The notes: generated by a model from the letters alone, not told the origin. 64,000 bases of DNA from an uncultured Paludibaculum sp. (GCF_963665245.1 NZ_OY762268.1:124001-188000), one strand, 5' to 3'. Shown: positions 26,653 through 35,660, numbered from the stretch's first letter. Program-made: numbers and translations.

Positions 26653-27753
26653 GTGTACTACTTCGATCACAACGCGACAACTCCCATTGCGCCAGCCGTT
26701 CTGGAAGTCCTCCAGAAGGTGCAGGCCGAGGTCTGGGGCAATCCTTCCTCCATCCACACTCCGGGGCAGAAGGCCCGTCAATGCGTGGAAGCGGCGCGTG
26801 CGCAGGTCGCCCAGCTTCTAAACTGCGACGTCAAGGAAGTAGTCTTCACCTCTGGCGGAACCGAGAGCGACAATCTGGCGGTGCTGGGCGCGCCCACCGG
26901 CCATGTGGTGACCGCGGCCACGGAACATCCGGCGATCCTGAGCGCCGCGCGGCACCAGGGGAGTTGCACGGTGGTTCCCGTCGACTCGAACGGCCTGGTG
27001 GACCCGGATGAGATCCGCAAAGCCATCCGGCCGGATACGACGCTCATCTCGGTGATGCACGCCAATAACGAAACAGGCGCAATTCAACCGGTCGAAGCCA
27101 TTTCCGTCGTGGCCCGGGAGGCTGGTGTCCTGTTTCACTCCGACGGGGTACAGGCCACGGCCAAGATCCCGGTGGATGTGCGCGCGCTGGGTGTGGATCT
27201 CTATTCGCTGACGGCCCACAAGTTCTCTGGTCCTAAGGGAATTGGGGCTTTGTACGTGCGCGACGGAGTGAAATTGAATCCTCGCCAGTTTGGCGGCCGT
27301 CATGAGCGTGAGCGCCGCGCCGGAACTGAGAATGTTGCCGGAATTGCCGCGCTCGGGGCCGCTGCCGCCCTGCCTAAGGCGGATCTGGGTGGTCTGCGCG
27401 ACCGGTTGGAGCAGGGCTTGCTCGCCCGCATTCCGGACGCTCACGTCAACTCTATTGGTGCTCCACGGACTCCGAATACGACCAACATCCGATTTCCTGG
27501 ACTGGAAGGCGAGGCGTTGGTCATCGCACTCGATCTGGGTGGTTTCGCTGTCTCTTCCGGGGCGGCTTGCTCCTCGGGCGCCGTCACTCCCTCTCATGTT
27601 CTGACCGCCATGGGGCTGTCCACGGCGGAAGCCCGCGCTTCCATCCGATTCTCCCTGGGCCGCACCAACACCGAGGAGCAGGTGGACGCCCTCATCGCCG
27701 CTGTCGAAAAGGCCGTTGCCCGGCTGCGCAAACTGGCTCCCGCCCATGTCTGA
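26653..27753 (+). CDS. Cysteine desulfurase (NifS/IscS family)
   Basis: 366 residues, GTG start 26653. PLP enzyme that takes sulfur from cysteine as a persulfide. MYYFDHNATTPIAP is the family N-terminus, SGGTESDN is the PLP-phosphate loop, K190 in SLTAHKFSGPKG forms the Schiff base, and C306 in SSGAACSSG carries the persulfide on a short loop (class I NifS-like). The stop overlaps the mnmA start by 8 nt, so its sulfur is probably used for tRNA thiolation. No IscU, IscA or regulator is adjacent, which argues against a dedicated Fe-S operon. Confidence 0.94.
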   Translation: MYYFDHNATTPIAPAVLEVLQKVQAEVWGNPSSIHTPGQKARQCVEAARAQVAQLLNCDVKEVVFTSGGTESDNLAVLGAPTGHVVTAATEHPAILSAARHQGSCTVVPVDSNGLVDPDEIRKAIRPDTTLISVMHANNETGAIQPVEAISVVAREAGVLFHSDGVQATAKIPVDVRALGVDLYSLTAHKFSGPKGIGALYVRDGVKLNPRQFGGRHERERRAGTENVAGIAALGAAAALPKADLGGLRDRLEQGLLARIPDAHVNSIGAPRTPNTTNIRFPGLEGEALVIALDLGGFAVSSGAACSSGAVTPSHVLTAMGLSTAEARASIRFSLGRTNTEEQVDALIAAVEKAVARLRKLAPAHV

Positions 27754-28864
27754 TCCGGCGCCCAACTCGTTGATTGCGGTGGCGATGTCCGGCGGTGTGG
27801 ACTCTTCCGCCGTCGCCGCGATGCTGCAACGCGACGGTCATCGACTGGTGGGGATGACCATGCAGCTCTGGAACCAGCGCCGTCTGCCTGAGTTGCAGGT
27901 GGAGGGTGCGACCGGACGTTGCTGCTCGCTCGATGACGTCTACGACGCCCGAGCCGTAGCCAATGTGTTGGGGATTCCTTACTACGTGGTGAACTTCGAA
28001 GACCGCTTCGAGGAGACCGTAGTGAAGCCGTTCGTCGATGAGTACCTGGCAGGACGAACTCCTATCCCCTGTACTTTGTGCAATAACCACGTAAAGTTTG
28101 ATCAATTCCTTGAGATGGCTGATGGCCTGGGGGCGGAGTACATCGCTACGGGTCACTATGCCCGAGTGACTCGTAGTCCGGAAACTGGCCGGTATGAGAT
28201 GCGCACCGGGATGGACTCCGGGAAGGATCAGACCTACTTCCTGTTTGGCCTGAAGCAGCATCAACTTGCACGGACTCTCTTCCCGCTGGGCGGCATGACC
28301 AAGCCCGAGGTGCGAGCGCTGGCCGCCGAGCTTGGCATTCCGACCGCCGCCAAGCATGATTCCCAGGAGATCTGCTTCGTTCCGAATGGCGACTACGCCG
28401 GTTTCATTGATGCTTACTTCAAGGAACGCGGCATTCCAAGGGACGCGACGCACGGCGAGATTGTGGACAAAGAGGGTAAGGTTCTGGCCGAGCACGAGGG
28501 GGTTCATCACTATACGGTGGGGCAGCGAAAGGGACTCAAGATCGCCGCGCCGGAGCCGCTGTATGTGATCGCCACTGATCCGCAAACACAGCAGGTGGTT
28601 GTGGGGCAGGGGACTGACCTGCTGCGGGAATCGCTGGTCGCCAAGGATGTGAACTGGGTGTCGATCGAACCCATCACGGAGCCTCGGGCAGCCCAGGTCA
28701 AGATTCGCAATCGGCACGTTCCGGCCGAGGCCGTGTTGTATCCGACGGGGCAGCCGGACCGTGTGGAAGTGCGTTTTTTGACCGCGCAACGAGCGGTGAC
28801 GCCCGGTCAAGCCGCCGTGATTTACGATGGAGACCTCGTTCTCGGTGGCGGGTGGATAGAATAG
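27746..28864 (+). CDS. mnmA: tRNA-specific 2-thiouridylase MnmA
   Basis: 372 residues from ATG 27746, inside the end of the desulfurase gene. Adds sulfur to U34 of tRNA-Lys, -Glu and -Gln. PP-loop SGGVDSS (15-21) binds ATP. The catalytic/persulfide cysteine pair is C112 (in CTLCNNHVKF) and C210 (HDSQEIC), equivalent to E. coli C102 and C199. TGHYAR and GKDQTYFLFGL are further family signatures, and the C-terminal beta domain contains HHYTVGQRKGL. Translational overlap with the desulfurase suggests a direct sulfur hand-off without TusA-E proteins. Confidence 0.96.
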   Translation: MSDPAPNSLIAVAMSGGVDSSAVAAMLQRDGHRLVGMTMQLWNQRRLPELQVEGATGRCCSLDDVYDARAVANVLGIPYYVVNFEDRFEETVVKPFVDEYLAGRTPIPCTLCNNHVKFDQFLEMADGLGAEYIATGHYARVTRSPETGRYEMRTGMDSGKDQTYFLFGLKQHQLARTLFPLGGMTKPEVRALAAELGIPTAAKHDSQEICFVPNGDYAGFIDAYFKERGIPRDATHGEIVDKEGKVLAEHEGVHHYTVGQRKGLKIAAPEPLYVIATDPQTQQVVVGQGTDLLRESLVAKDVNWVSIEPITEPRAAQVKIRNRHVPAEAVLYPTGQPDRVEVRFLTAQRAVTPGQAAVIYDGDLVLGGGWIE

Positions 28865-28868
28865 CCAT

Positions 28869-29765
28869 TTGGCGCGCCACTCCCCACTTCGTAATCGGCT
28901 GGAATATGCGCTGGTCCGCTGCCTGCTGCCGGCGTTCCGGTATCTGCCAAACTCAACGAAACTAGCCAGATTGGCATTCGGCGTTTTCGACCGATTGGCT
29001 CCTCGGTTGCGCGCGACAGCACATCGCAATCTGGAGCTTGCGCTGCCAGGGCAGTCAGCGGAAGAACGGGCGAAGATTGTCGAGGGTTGCTGGTGGTCGC
29101 TGGCGCGGGTGATCGCGACGTTGGCGCGTTTCCCGGACATTGGTAAGGACAACGTTCACCAGTTCATCCGGTATGAGGGCTTCGAGCACTTCGAGGAAGC
29201 CAAACGGCGGGGCAAGGGGGTGCTGTTTGCCACGGCGCATCTGGGCAACTGGGAGTTCTCGGCTTTCGCGCACGCCTTGATGGCGGAGCCGATGAGCTTC
29301 GTCGTGCGCCCCATGGACAACCCCTTGCTGGATGAGTTGGCCACGAAGTACCGCACTCTGTCGGGCAACCGGCTGCTTGGACGGGGAAAAGACTTCCTGC
29401 GGCCGCTCGTCGAGGCGCTCAAACGAAACGAAGCCGTTGGTATCCTGATCGACCAGAACGTCACGGCGGACCGGGGCATCTTCGTTGACTTCTTTGGCCA
29501 CAAAGCCTGCGTGGATGCCGGGTTTGCGCGGCTGGCGGCGCGGACTGGAGCGGCGGTGATTCCGGGGTACGCGTTGTGGTCGGAGGCCGAGCAGAAGCAC
29601 GTGCTGCATTTCGACCCGATTGTCGAGATGGAAGGCGACGTCCAGGCCGATACGCAGAGGGTGCACGCGGCACTGGAGGCCGCCATCCGGAACCATCCAG
29701 AACAGTGGCTGTGGATCCACCGGCGGTGGAAGACTAGGCCCGCGGGTGAGGCCCCGCTTTACTAG
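28869..29765 (+). CDS. Lipid A/Kdo2-lipid acyltransferase (LpxL/HtrB family)
   Basis: 298 residues, TTG start 28869, 4 nt after mnmA. Lysophospholipid acyltransferase-like domain with the HxxxxE catalytic motif in ATAHLGNWEFS, and the acceptor-site segments GILIDQNVTADRGIFVDFFG and WLWIHRRWKTRP, both diagnostic of HtrB/LpxL. A hydrophobic stretch near the N-terminus anchors it to the inner membrane. It would add a secondary acyl chain to a lipid A precursor. The stop overlaps the convergent TPR gene by 4 nt. Confidence 0.9.
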   Translation: MARHSPLRNRLEYALVRCLLPAFRYLPNSTKLARLAFGVFDRLAPRLRATAHRNLELALPGQSAEERAKIVEGCWWSLARVIATLARFPDIGKDNVHQFIRYEGFEHFEEAKRRGKGVLFATAHLGNWEFSAFAHALMAEPMSFVVRPMDNPLLDELATKYRTLSGNRLLGRGKDFLRPLVEALKRNEAVGILIDQNVTADRGIFVDFFGHKACVDAGFARLAARTGAAVIPGYALWSEAEQKHVLHFDPIVEMEGDVQADTQRVHAALEAAIRNHPEQWLWIHRRWKTRPAGEAPLY

Positions 29766-30580
29766 TTGGATTTCGCCAGTGCCCGGAGGATTTCGCTGAT
29801 CTTCCCGTCGAGGGTGTTGTGGCTTTCCCGGACGTGAACCTCGGCGGCCTGGGTGGCGGCGGCGTCTAGGTCCATCGCCTTGGTGTAGACCTGGGCTGCC
29901 TGGAGTGGGTGGCCGGCACGGGTGAGGAGGTCGCCTTTCATTGCGTACGGCAGGCCGGATTCCGGTTGGATAGTGATCCACGCGTCCACATGCTGGAGGG
30001 CCTCGTCCCAGTTGCCGAGCAGGGCGGCGTACTGGGCGGAGAGGCGATGGCCGGCGGCCTGGTCGGCGACAGTGGGTTCCGACGCGGCTTCGGTGAGGAT
30101 CAGCGGGACGTTGTCCAGGGTGACGGCGCCGTTCCATTCGTCGCCCACCGCGAAGGAGGTGGTGTCGAGGACCGCGTGGACGAGGTAGCGGCCGAGCGGG
30201 AGGGCGGCTGTCTGGTCGGGCGAGAGGGACCACCAGGCTTCGGCCTGTTCGCCGTGCGCGAGTTCCAGGCGCTGTTCGGGTGGCGTGTGGAGGGTGAACG
30301 CGATGTCGACGGGTTCACCCTGCTCGTTGAAGAGAGTGAGGTGGACGGCGTTGGCCCAGGAATTGTCGAGAGCAGGCAGGATGACCGGCGGTACGTCCTC
30401 GCCGGGCTCAGGGTCGAGCAGATGTGGATGGAGGGCCGAGAGCTGGACCATCAAGGGCGGGCCGGGCTCGAAGCGGGCTTCGGTCTGGCCGTTGACGCTG
30501 AGGGTGAGCTCGGGCGCGGGCGATTGGGCAGCACAGAGGGCCGCGGTGAGTGCGAGCAGAGGAAGGATTCGGATGTGCAT
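29762..30580 (-). CDS. Exported TPR-containing protein encoded next to the tandem metalloproteases
   Basis: 272 residues from ATG 30580, with signal peptide MHIRILPLLALTAALCAAQ. Residues about 25-165 are predicted beta-sheet with no family recognised (VPPVILPALDNSWANAV and GRYLVHAVLDTTSFA look like an Ig-like strand set). Residues about 175-240 form two TPR-like helical pairs (YAALLGNWDEALQHVDAWI and YAMKGDLLTRAGHPLQAAQV). The start is 11 bp after the second metzincin gene with GGAA just upstream, so it is the last gene of that cluster. It may act as a chaperone, inhibitor or docking partner for the proteases, by context only. Confidence 0.7.
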   Translation of the reverse strand: MHIRILPLLALTAALCAAQSPAPELTLSVNGQTEARFEPGPPLMVQLSALHPHLLDPEPGEDVPPVILPALDNSWANAVHLTLFNEQGEPVDIAFTLHTPPEQRLELAHGEQAEAWWSLSPDQTAALPLGRYLVHAVLDTTSFAVGDEWNGAVTLDNVPLILTEAASEPTVADQAAGHRLSAQYAALLGNWDEALQHVDAWITIQPESGLPYAMKGDLLTRAGHPLQAAQVYTKAMDLDAAATQAAEVHVRESHNTLDGKISEILRALAKSN

Positions 30581-30591
30581 GAAGAGTTCCT

Positions 30592-32904
30592 TTAGCGGGC
30601 CGGATGGTCGATGGCGTCGTTGACGCAGATCATGTGCAGGCAGCCGCCGCGGTTGGGGCTGGCATCCCCGTGACGGGACTGCGGCTGGAGGCCGGGGTCG
30701 TTGTTGCCGGTGCCAGCCGGGCTGTCGCAGAGGCGGCGGCCGCGGCGCTGGTCGTCGAGGTAGTAGTAGGTGTTGGGGTCGGAGACGGACTGTGAGAGGA
30801 CTGCGTACTCGTAGCGCATGAGGCAGTCGTCGTTGCCGCTGTGCTGCCCGCCCTTTTCGCCGACCAGGGGATCCATGAAGATATTGAAGCCGCTCGACCA
30901 CTGGAGAGCGTTGTGGTAGTCCTCGATGTCCAGAGGGCTCCAATGAGCGGTGTCGGTGAAGGAGGCGTCCAGTGCCTCGGCGAGCTTGGTGCCGACGTCT
31001 TCGCCGGACTCCTTGAGGACTCGGATGAAGGTCTCGGAGGTGCGTTCCCAGAGGGAAGGCTTGTCGGAGCCGGGCTTGAGCTTGAGGCGCCAGATCTGTT
31101 TGTAGTCGCTCTCTCCGTGATGCCAGACGCCGACTGAGTGCAGCAGTTCGTGGGCGATGGCCTTGTGGAGATAGTCGATGGGCCCCTTGCCGATGGATTC
31201 GGGCAGGGTGGGCGGAATGCCGACGAGGTCGACGGTCTTGGGTGTGCCGATGGTCGTGTAGGTCTTGGACCACGCCTGGGGATAGGGCGTCTGGGCAGTT
31301 TCGACGAGGACGACACCGTGCTGGTCTACACGGTGGGGCACGGACTCGTTGTTGAGGTTGATGACGTGAGGCTCGGGGAACATGAGCATCTCGTCTTCCT
31401 TCAGACGGTGGTGGACCTGGAGTCCGGTGAGCTGAGCGAAGAGAGCGATGGCCGGTTTGGCGCGGGCGCCGATCAGGTCGAGGATGAAGAGGTCTTTGCG
31501 GGCCGGACGGGTGCGGATGTGGGTGCCGTTTTCGTAGAAGCCGCGGTACTCCTCATAGGCGGTGAGGCCGTCGCCGCCGTGACCGTCCCCGGCGGGCAGT
31601 TCGTCGTTGTCTTCGTCGTCGGCTCCGGAGAAGCCGGTCTGGTCCTTCCAGGCGTCGGCGATTTTGGAATCCTCCGCGCGGTGGGGCAGGCGGGCCGTGT
31701 TGGCGCCCTGATAGGTGCCGGTGATGGTGCGCCCGTCGTCGAGGAGGGCGGAGACGCGGACGGAACCCCAGGCGCCCCAGTCGTAGGCACCGACCGCGGC
31801 TTCGGCGGTGAGGCCATCACCGGGCGTTTCCGCGTGGCGCCCCTGGTTGGAGATGGCGTGTTCAGGGTTGAGGTCCTGGGGGAAGCCGAGGTCCGGGCGA
31901 TTGGAAGGCTCCTGGAGAGGATAGTTCATGGCGACGCCGGGCACTGCGGAGGCGTCGAGGTTGAAGTAGAACCTGACGGCGCGGGTCTTGGGGGGTCCAC
32001 CGCCCTTCTTCTGAAGTTCGGCGCGGATGCGGATGGAGTTGCCCCATTGGTCAGCGGACCGAGCGCCTTCGGGGATCCAGCTCTGGTAGTTGAGCGGTTC
32101 GAAGGTGAGCTCGTCGTCCTGGCCGCCGATGGGTTGGATGTCCCAGGAGAGGTCGAAGGGGAAACTGTCCGCCAGGTTAGGACCGTCGAACAGGATGCCC
32201 CAACCGGGATCGCCGATGTCGTTGACGCGGCCGGAGAAGGTGAGGCGGCCAGCGCTGGCGGGAATGGGCTGATGGGCGCCGTAGTTGTGGAAGTCGGGGT
32301 ACCAGTCCTCGGCCACCTGTCGGGTCTCGGTGCCGCTGCCAAAGACGCAGACGGCGGCGGTGGTCTCCGTGGCGGGTGACGAGGCGTAGTTGATCTGCAG
32401 GTAATACGTCCCGTCGTTTTGGAAGAAGAGCAGGACTTCGAGCGGCATGGCACCGACTGGGCGTACGAGTGGACCGTCGCCGACGATGGTGATGTCATTG
32501 CGGCAGGCGGAGTCGTTGTGCATGAGCTTGTGATTGACCTGGACTGTGCCGGCGACGGTGCCGATCCACGCCCGGCGTTGGGCGTCCCAGTGGTCGAAGC
32601 GGACCGTGCCGGTGGCGTCGGTCAGGATGGAGTGCCTGGAGGTCATCATCTGTGAGCCGCCGGAGCCGGCGATTTCCCGGTGTGTGTGAAAGACACCCTG
32701 AAAGCCCTCCACCTTGCGCCACCAGGGCAGCGACTGTGCAGGTAGAAGAGCCGGAACGGCCAGACTCAGGAGGGCAAGAGCCAGCCAGGTTTTCGGTGCA
32801 GGAAGGTGACGAGACACAACATACACGCGGAAGCCGGCGGGCCTTGGGCTCAGTCCGGGGCTTTGATTTTTGCTGGATCCGGGCCGGCGTACGAGTTGTT
32901 CCAT
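30592..32904 (-). CDS. Large exported metzincin-type metallopeptidase, paralogue B
   Basis: 770 residues from ATG 32904 (an in-frame TTG at 32913 is possible; GTG 32817 would give a shorter leader). A hydrophobic signal follows at about residues 39-57. The N-terminal half is beta-rich and unassigned. The catalytic site is HELLHSVGVWH (585-595), an exact HExxHxxGxxH metzincin motif, with a Met-turn candidate M696 in DDCLMRYEYA about 100 residues later. The C-terminus ends in a Cys/Gly/Asn-rich tail (RRLCDSPAGTGNNDPG, then QSRHGDASPNRGGC) shared with its neighbour. An Asp-rich segment (GADDEDNDELPAGDGHGGDG) may bind calcium. It is clearly a tandem duplicate of the next gene; no named peptidase family was recognised. 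Confidence 0.8.
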   Translation of the reverse strand: MEQLVRRPGSSKNQSPGLSPRPAGFRVYVVSRHLPAPKTWLALALLSLAVPALLPAQSLPWWRKVEGFQGVFHTHREIAGSGGSQMMTSRHSILTDATGTVRFDHWDAQRRAWIGTVAGTVQVNHKLMHNDSACRNDITIVGDGPLVRPVGAMPLEVLLFFQNDGTYYLQINYASSPATETTAAVCVFGSGTETRQVAEDWYPDFHNYGAHQPIPASAGRLTFSGRVNDIGDPGWGILFDGPNLADSFPFDLSWDIQPIGGQDDELTFEPLNYQSWIPEGARSADQWGNSIRIRAELQKKGGGPPKTRAVRFYFNLDASAVPGVAMNYPLQEPSNRPDLGFPQDLNPEHAISNQGRHAETPGDGLTAEAAVGAYDWGAWGSVRVSALLDDGRTITGTYQGANTARLPHRAEDSKIADAWKDQTGFSGADDEDNDELPAGDGHGGDGLTAYEEYRGFYENGTHIRTRPARKDLFILDLIGARAKPAIALFAQLTGLQVHHRLKEDEMLMFPEPHVINLNNESVPHRVDQHGVVLVETAQTPYPQAWSKTYTTIGTPKTVDLVGIPPTLPESIGKGPIDYLHKAIAHELLHSVGVWHHGESDYKQIWRLKLKPGSDKPSLWERTSETFIRVLKESGEDVGTKLAEALDASFTDTAHWSPLDIEDYHNALQWSSGFNIFMDPLVGEKGGQHSGNDDCLMRYEYAVLSQSVSDPNTYYYLDDQRRGRRLCDSPAGTGNNDPGLQPQSRHGDASPNRGGCLHMICVNDAIDHPAR

Positions 32905-32952
32905 AGGTAACAAAATGCGGCCCGGATGTTTGGAGGAGCGAAGGATGCCGCG

Positions 32953-35142
32953 TTAGCGCGCGGGGTGGTCGTGGGCGTCGTTGACACAGACCATCTGGCG
33001 GCAGGCGCCGCGGTTGGGACTGGCGTCGCCGTGGCGGGATTGCGGCTGGCGTCCGGCGTCGTTGTTGCCGGTGCCCACAGGGCTGTCGCAGAGTTGGCGG
33101 CCGCGGCGTTGGTCTTCGAGGAAGTAGAAGGTGGACGAGTCCGTGGTGGGGGCGAGGACGGCGTATTCGTAGCGCATGAGGCAGTCGTCGTTGCCGCTAT
33201 GCTGGCCGCCCTTTTCGCCGACCAGGGGGGAAGCGAGAAAGGAGAAGCCCGTCTCGCTCTGGATGTCCTGGCGGTAGCTGGTGATCATGTCGGCGGGGAC
33301 GGCCGAGGGGTCGGTGAAGAGGGCATCCATTTTGGCGGCGATCTCGGCCGCGACGTCTTCACCGGTCTCCTTGATGACGTGGAGGAAGGTTCCGGTGTAG
33401 CGCTCCCAGAGGACAGGGGTGGTGGCACCGGGCTGCAATTTGAGGCGCCAGTCCTGCTTGCCGTCGCTTTCGCCGTGGTGCCAGACGCCGACCGAATGCA
33501 TGAGTTCGTGGGCGATGGCTTTGTGGAGATAGTCGATGGGCCCCTTGCCAATCGAATTGGGCAAGGTGGGCGGGATGACGACGAGGTCCACGGTCTTTGG
33601 GGTGCCGATATCGGTGTAGGTCTTCGACCAGGCCTGGGGGAAGGGTGTTTCGGCAGTCTCCATGAGGACGACGCCGTGCTGATCGACGAGGTGGGGCGCG
33701 GACTCGTGGTTGATGTTGATGACGTGGGGCTCGGGGTAGACGAGGAGTTCGTCGGCCTTCAGGCGGTGGTGGACAGCGAGCCCGGTGAGCTGGGAGAAGA
33801 GAGCGATGGCGGGCTTGGCGCGGGCGCCGATCTTGTCGAGGACGAAGAGGTCCTTGCGATCTGGGCGGGTGCGGATGTGGTCGCCGTTCTCGTAGAAGCC
33901 GCGGTACTCCTCATAGAGCGTCAGGCCGTCGCCGTTGTGGCCGTCGCCCGCGGGCTGCTCGTCGTTGTCTTCGTCGTCCGCGCCGCCGAAGCCGGTCTGC
34001 TCTTTCCAGGCGTCGGCGATTTTGGAGTCGGACGAGCGGCGGGGCAGACGGGCGAAGGTCGCGTCCTTATAGGTGCCGGTGATGGTACGACCATCGTCGA
34101 GGAGGGCGGAGACGCGAATGGTGCCCCAGGCGCCCCAGTCGTAGGAGGCGACCACGGCTTCGGCGATGAGTCCGTCGCCGGGCGTTTCGGCGTGGAGGCC
34201 CTGACTGGAGACGGAGTGTTCGGGGTTGAGGTCCTGCGCAAAGGCGAGGTCGGGCCGGCGCGAGGCGTCTTTCACTGGGAAGTTCATGGCGACGCCGGGG
34301 ACGGTGGAGGCGTCGACGTTAAAGAGGAATTTAACCGCGCGCGCTTTGGGGGTGCCGCCACCCTTCTTCTGGAGGTTTGCTTTGACTTTGATGGAGTTGC
34401 CCCATTGCCGTTCGGAGCGGCTGCCTTCCGGGATCCAGTCGTGGTAATCGAGGGGCTCGAAGGTGAGTTCGACGTCTTCGGCGCCGAGCGGCTGAAGGTC
34501 CCAGGTGACCTCGTAGTTGAAGGGCGGCGCGGTGGTGCCGGTGAGCGGGCCGGGGAAGGGTCCGGCGATGGACTTTGTGCCCTGGAGGGCGAGTCCGGTG
34601 GCGGGGAGCTTCTCCTGGAACATGCGCCCGGGAGGTCCCCAGGGATAGTAGGACTGAATGGAGAAGAACGGGGTGCCACAGATGGTGACGGAGCCGATGC
34701 CGGCCACTGTGCTGTCGACGGGGAAGATGTTGTAGGTGCCGTCGTCGTTCAGGTAGAGGTAGAACTCACGGGGCGCGCCGTCGAAGGTGGTGGCGATGGA
34801 GCCGCCGCCCTTGTTGGTGGTGGTGCCGGTGCACCCGGTGCCGGGGTTGTATTCGGTGTATTTCTCGTCGACGGCGGCCGTGCCGTCTATGGTACCGACC
34901 CAGCCCTGGAGTTCGGGATCCCAGCGGGTGAGACGGATGGTGCCCTGGCCGGAGTGTGTGATGTCCCAGGTGTAGATGAAGCCGAGGTAAGGCGCGGAGC
35001 CTTTGGCGGAGGCGTGGACGGAGTAGGTGCCGGCCCAGCCGGTGACGTTCCGGAAGCGGGACCAGGATTGGGCGGTGGCCGGGCCGCAGGCGGCGAGGGC
35101 GCAGAGAATGAGCGCGGAGAGCGCGTGGCGTCGCGAGTCCAT
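32953..35142 (-). CDS. Large exported metzincin-type metallopeptidase, paralogue A
   Basis: 729 residues from ATG 35142. The leader MDSRRHALSALILCALAAC includes a lipobox-like LAAC (C19), so it could be an outer lipoprotein; cleavage after ATAQS is the other option. Zinc site HELMHSVGVWH (545-555) and Met-turn M656 in DDCLMRYEYA. The central half aligns almost residue for residue with paralogue B (for example YDWGAWG, VSALLDDGRTITGTY, IGKGPIDYLHKAIAHEL), while the first 200 residues have diverged. The C-terminal tail ends HDHPAR in both. The gap to paralogue B is 48 bp, and an ExbB-like gene lies 72 bp upstream. The architecture suggests a surface or secreted protease pair of unknown substrate. 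Confidence 0.82.
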   Translation of the reverse strand: MDSRRHALSALILCALAACGPATAQSWSRFRNVTGWAGTYSVHASAKGSAPYLGFIYTWDITHSGQGTIRLTRWDPELQGWVGTIDGTAAVDEKYTEYNPGTGCTGTTTNKGGGSIATTFDGAPREFYLYLNDDGTYNIFPVDSTVAGIGSVTICGTPFFSIQSYYPWGPPGRMFQEKLPATGLALQGTKSIAGPFPGPLTGTTAPPFNYEVTWDLQPLGAEDVELTFEPLDYHDWIPEGSRSERQWGNSIKVKANLQKKGGGTPKARAVKFLFNVDASTVPGVAMNFPVKDASRRPDLAFAQDLNPEHSVSSQGLHAETPGDGLIAEAVVASYDWGAWGTIRVSALLDDGRTITGTYKDATFARLPRRSSDSKIADAWKEQTGFGGADDEDNDEQPAGDGHNGDGLTLYEEYRGFYENGDHIRTRPDRKDLFVLDKIGARAKPAIALFSQLTGLAVHHRLKADELLVYPEPHVININHESAPHLVDQHGVVLMETAETPFPQAWSKTYTDIGTPKTVDLVVIPPTLPNSIGKGPIDYLHKAIAHELMHSVGVWHHGESDGKQDWRLKLQPGATTPVLWERYTGTFLHVIKETGEDVAAEIAAKMDALFTDPSAVPADMITSYRQDIQSETGFSFLASPLVGEKGGQHSGNDDCLMRYEYAVLAPTTDSSTFYFLEDQRRGRQLCDSPVGTGNNDAGRQPQSRHGDASPNRGACRQMVCVNDAHDHPAR

Positions 35143-35214
35143 GATGTTGGTAATTCAGCCTCTGGAGGAAACGCGCAGTGGGAGGCGGGATGGGATCAAA
35201 AGGTCCCTGAGGGA

Positions 35215-35592
35215 TTAGCGGCGGCTGAGGAGATTCAACAGGTGGAGGCTGGCGGTTTGCATGTCGAGCTCGAGGCTTCGCACTTGGGTGGCGAGGTGGT
35301 GGTAGATGGATTGGGCCAGGATGCCTACGAAGAGACCTGGCAGGCAGCGGGCGAGGGCGTTGGCCAAACTGTCGTTGAGTGCCCACAAGTAGCTCATTTT
35401 TTCGCAGCCGCATCCGTGGAATGACCCTACGATGCCGATCAGGACGGGGAGCATCGCCAGCAGCGGAGCGACGGCCGCGATGGTGGCGAGACTGTTTGTG
35501 CCTCGCCGCATGCGAGCCACAACGACTGACGACGAGCGGCGCATGGCTCGTTCCACGGATTCGAGGATGGTCCGGCGGGCGGCTTGCTCCAT
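35215..35592 (-). CDS. Half-length ExbB/TolQ/MotA-like membrane protein
   Basis: 125 residues from ATG 35592; an in-frame GTG at 35607 is an alternative, closer to the GGAGAG box. It matches only the C-terminal part of ExbB/TolQ: a cytoplasmic helix (ARRTILESVERAMRR), then NSLATIAAVAPLLAMLPVLIGIVGSF (helix 2) and ANALARCLPGLFVGILAQSIYHHL (helix 3), then a trailing helix. The usual first membrane helix and the ExbD/TolR partner are absent. It carries CGC in the interhelical loop. It lies 72 bp before metzincin A on the same strand. Either a minimal proton-channel-like protein or a truncated remnant that stayed open. Confidence 0.65.
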   Translation of the reverse strand: MEQAARRTILESVERAMRRSSSVVVARMRRGTNSLATIAAVAPLLAMLPVLIGIVGSFHGCGCEKMSYLWALNDSLANALARCLPGLFVGILAQSIYHHLATQVRSLELDMQTASLHLLNLLSRR

Positions 35593-35660
35593 GGTGCGAA
35601 TAGACACCTCTCCGGGAAGGTTTGTTTCCGCGGGGTGCGGCGGCCCGGGGCAACTGTCCG

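Noticed and set aside
31138..32379. 413-codon plus-strand frame
   Set aside because: Antisense to metzincin B, same compositional cause, no domain.
32926..35424. 832-codon open frame on the plus strand
   Set aside because: Gly/Val/Glu-rich mirror of the metzincin A gene; the minus strand has a signal peptide, zinc motif and paralogue, so this is an antisense frame kept open by GC-rich codon use.
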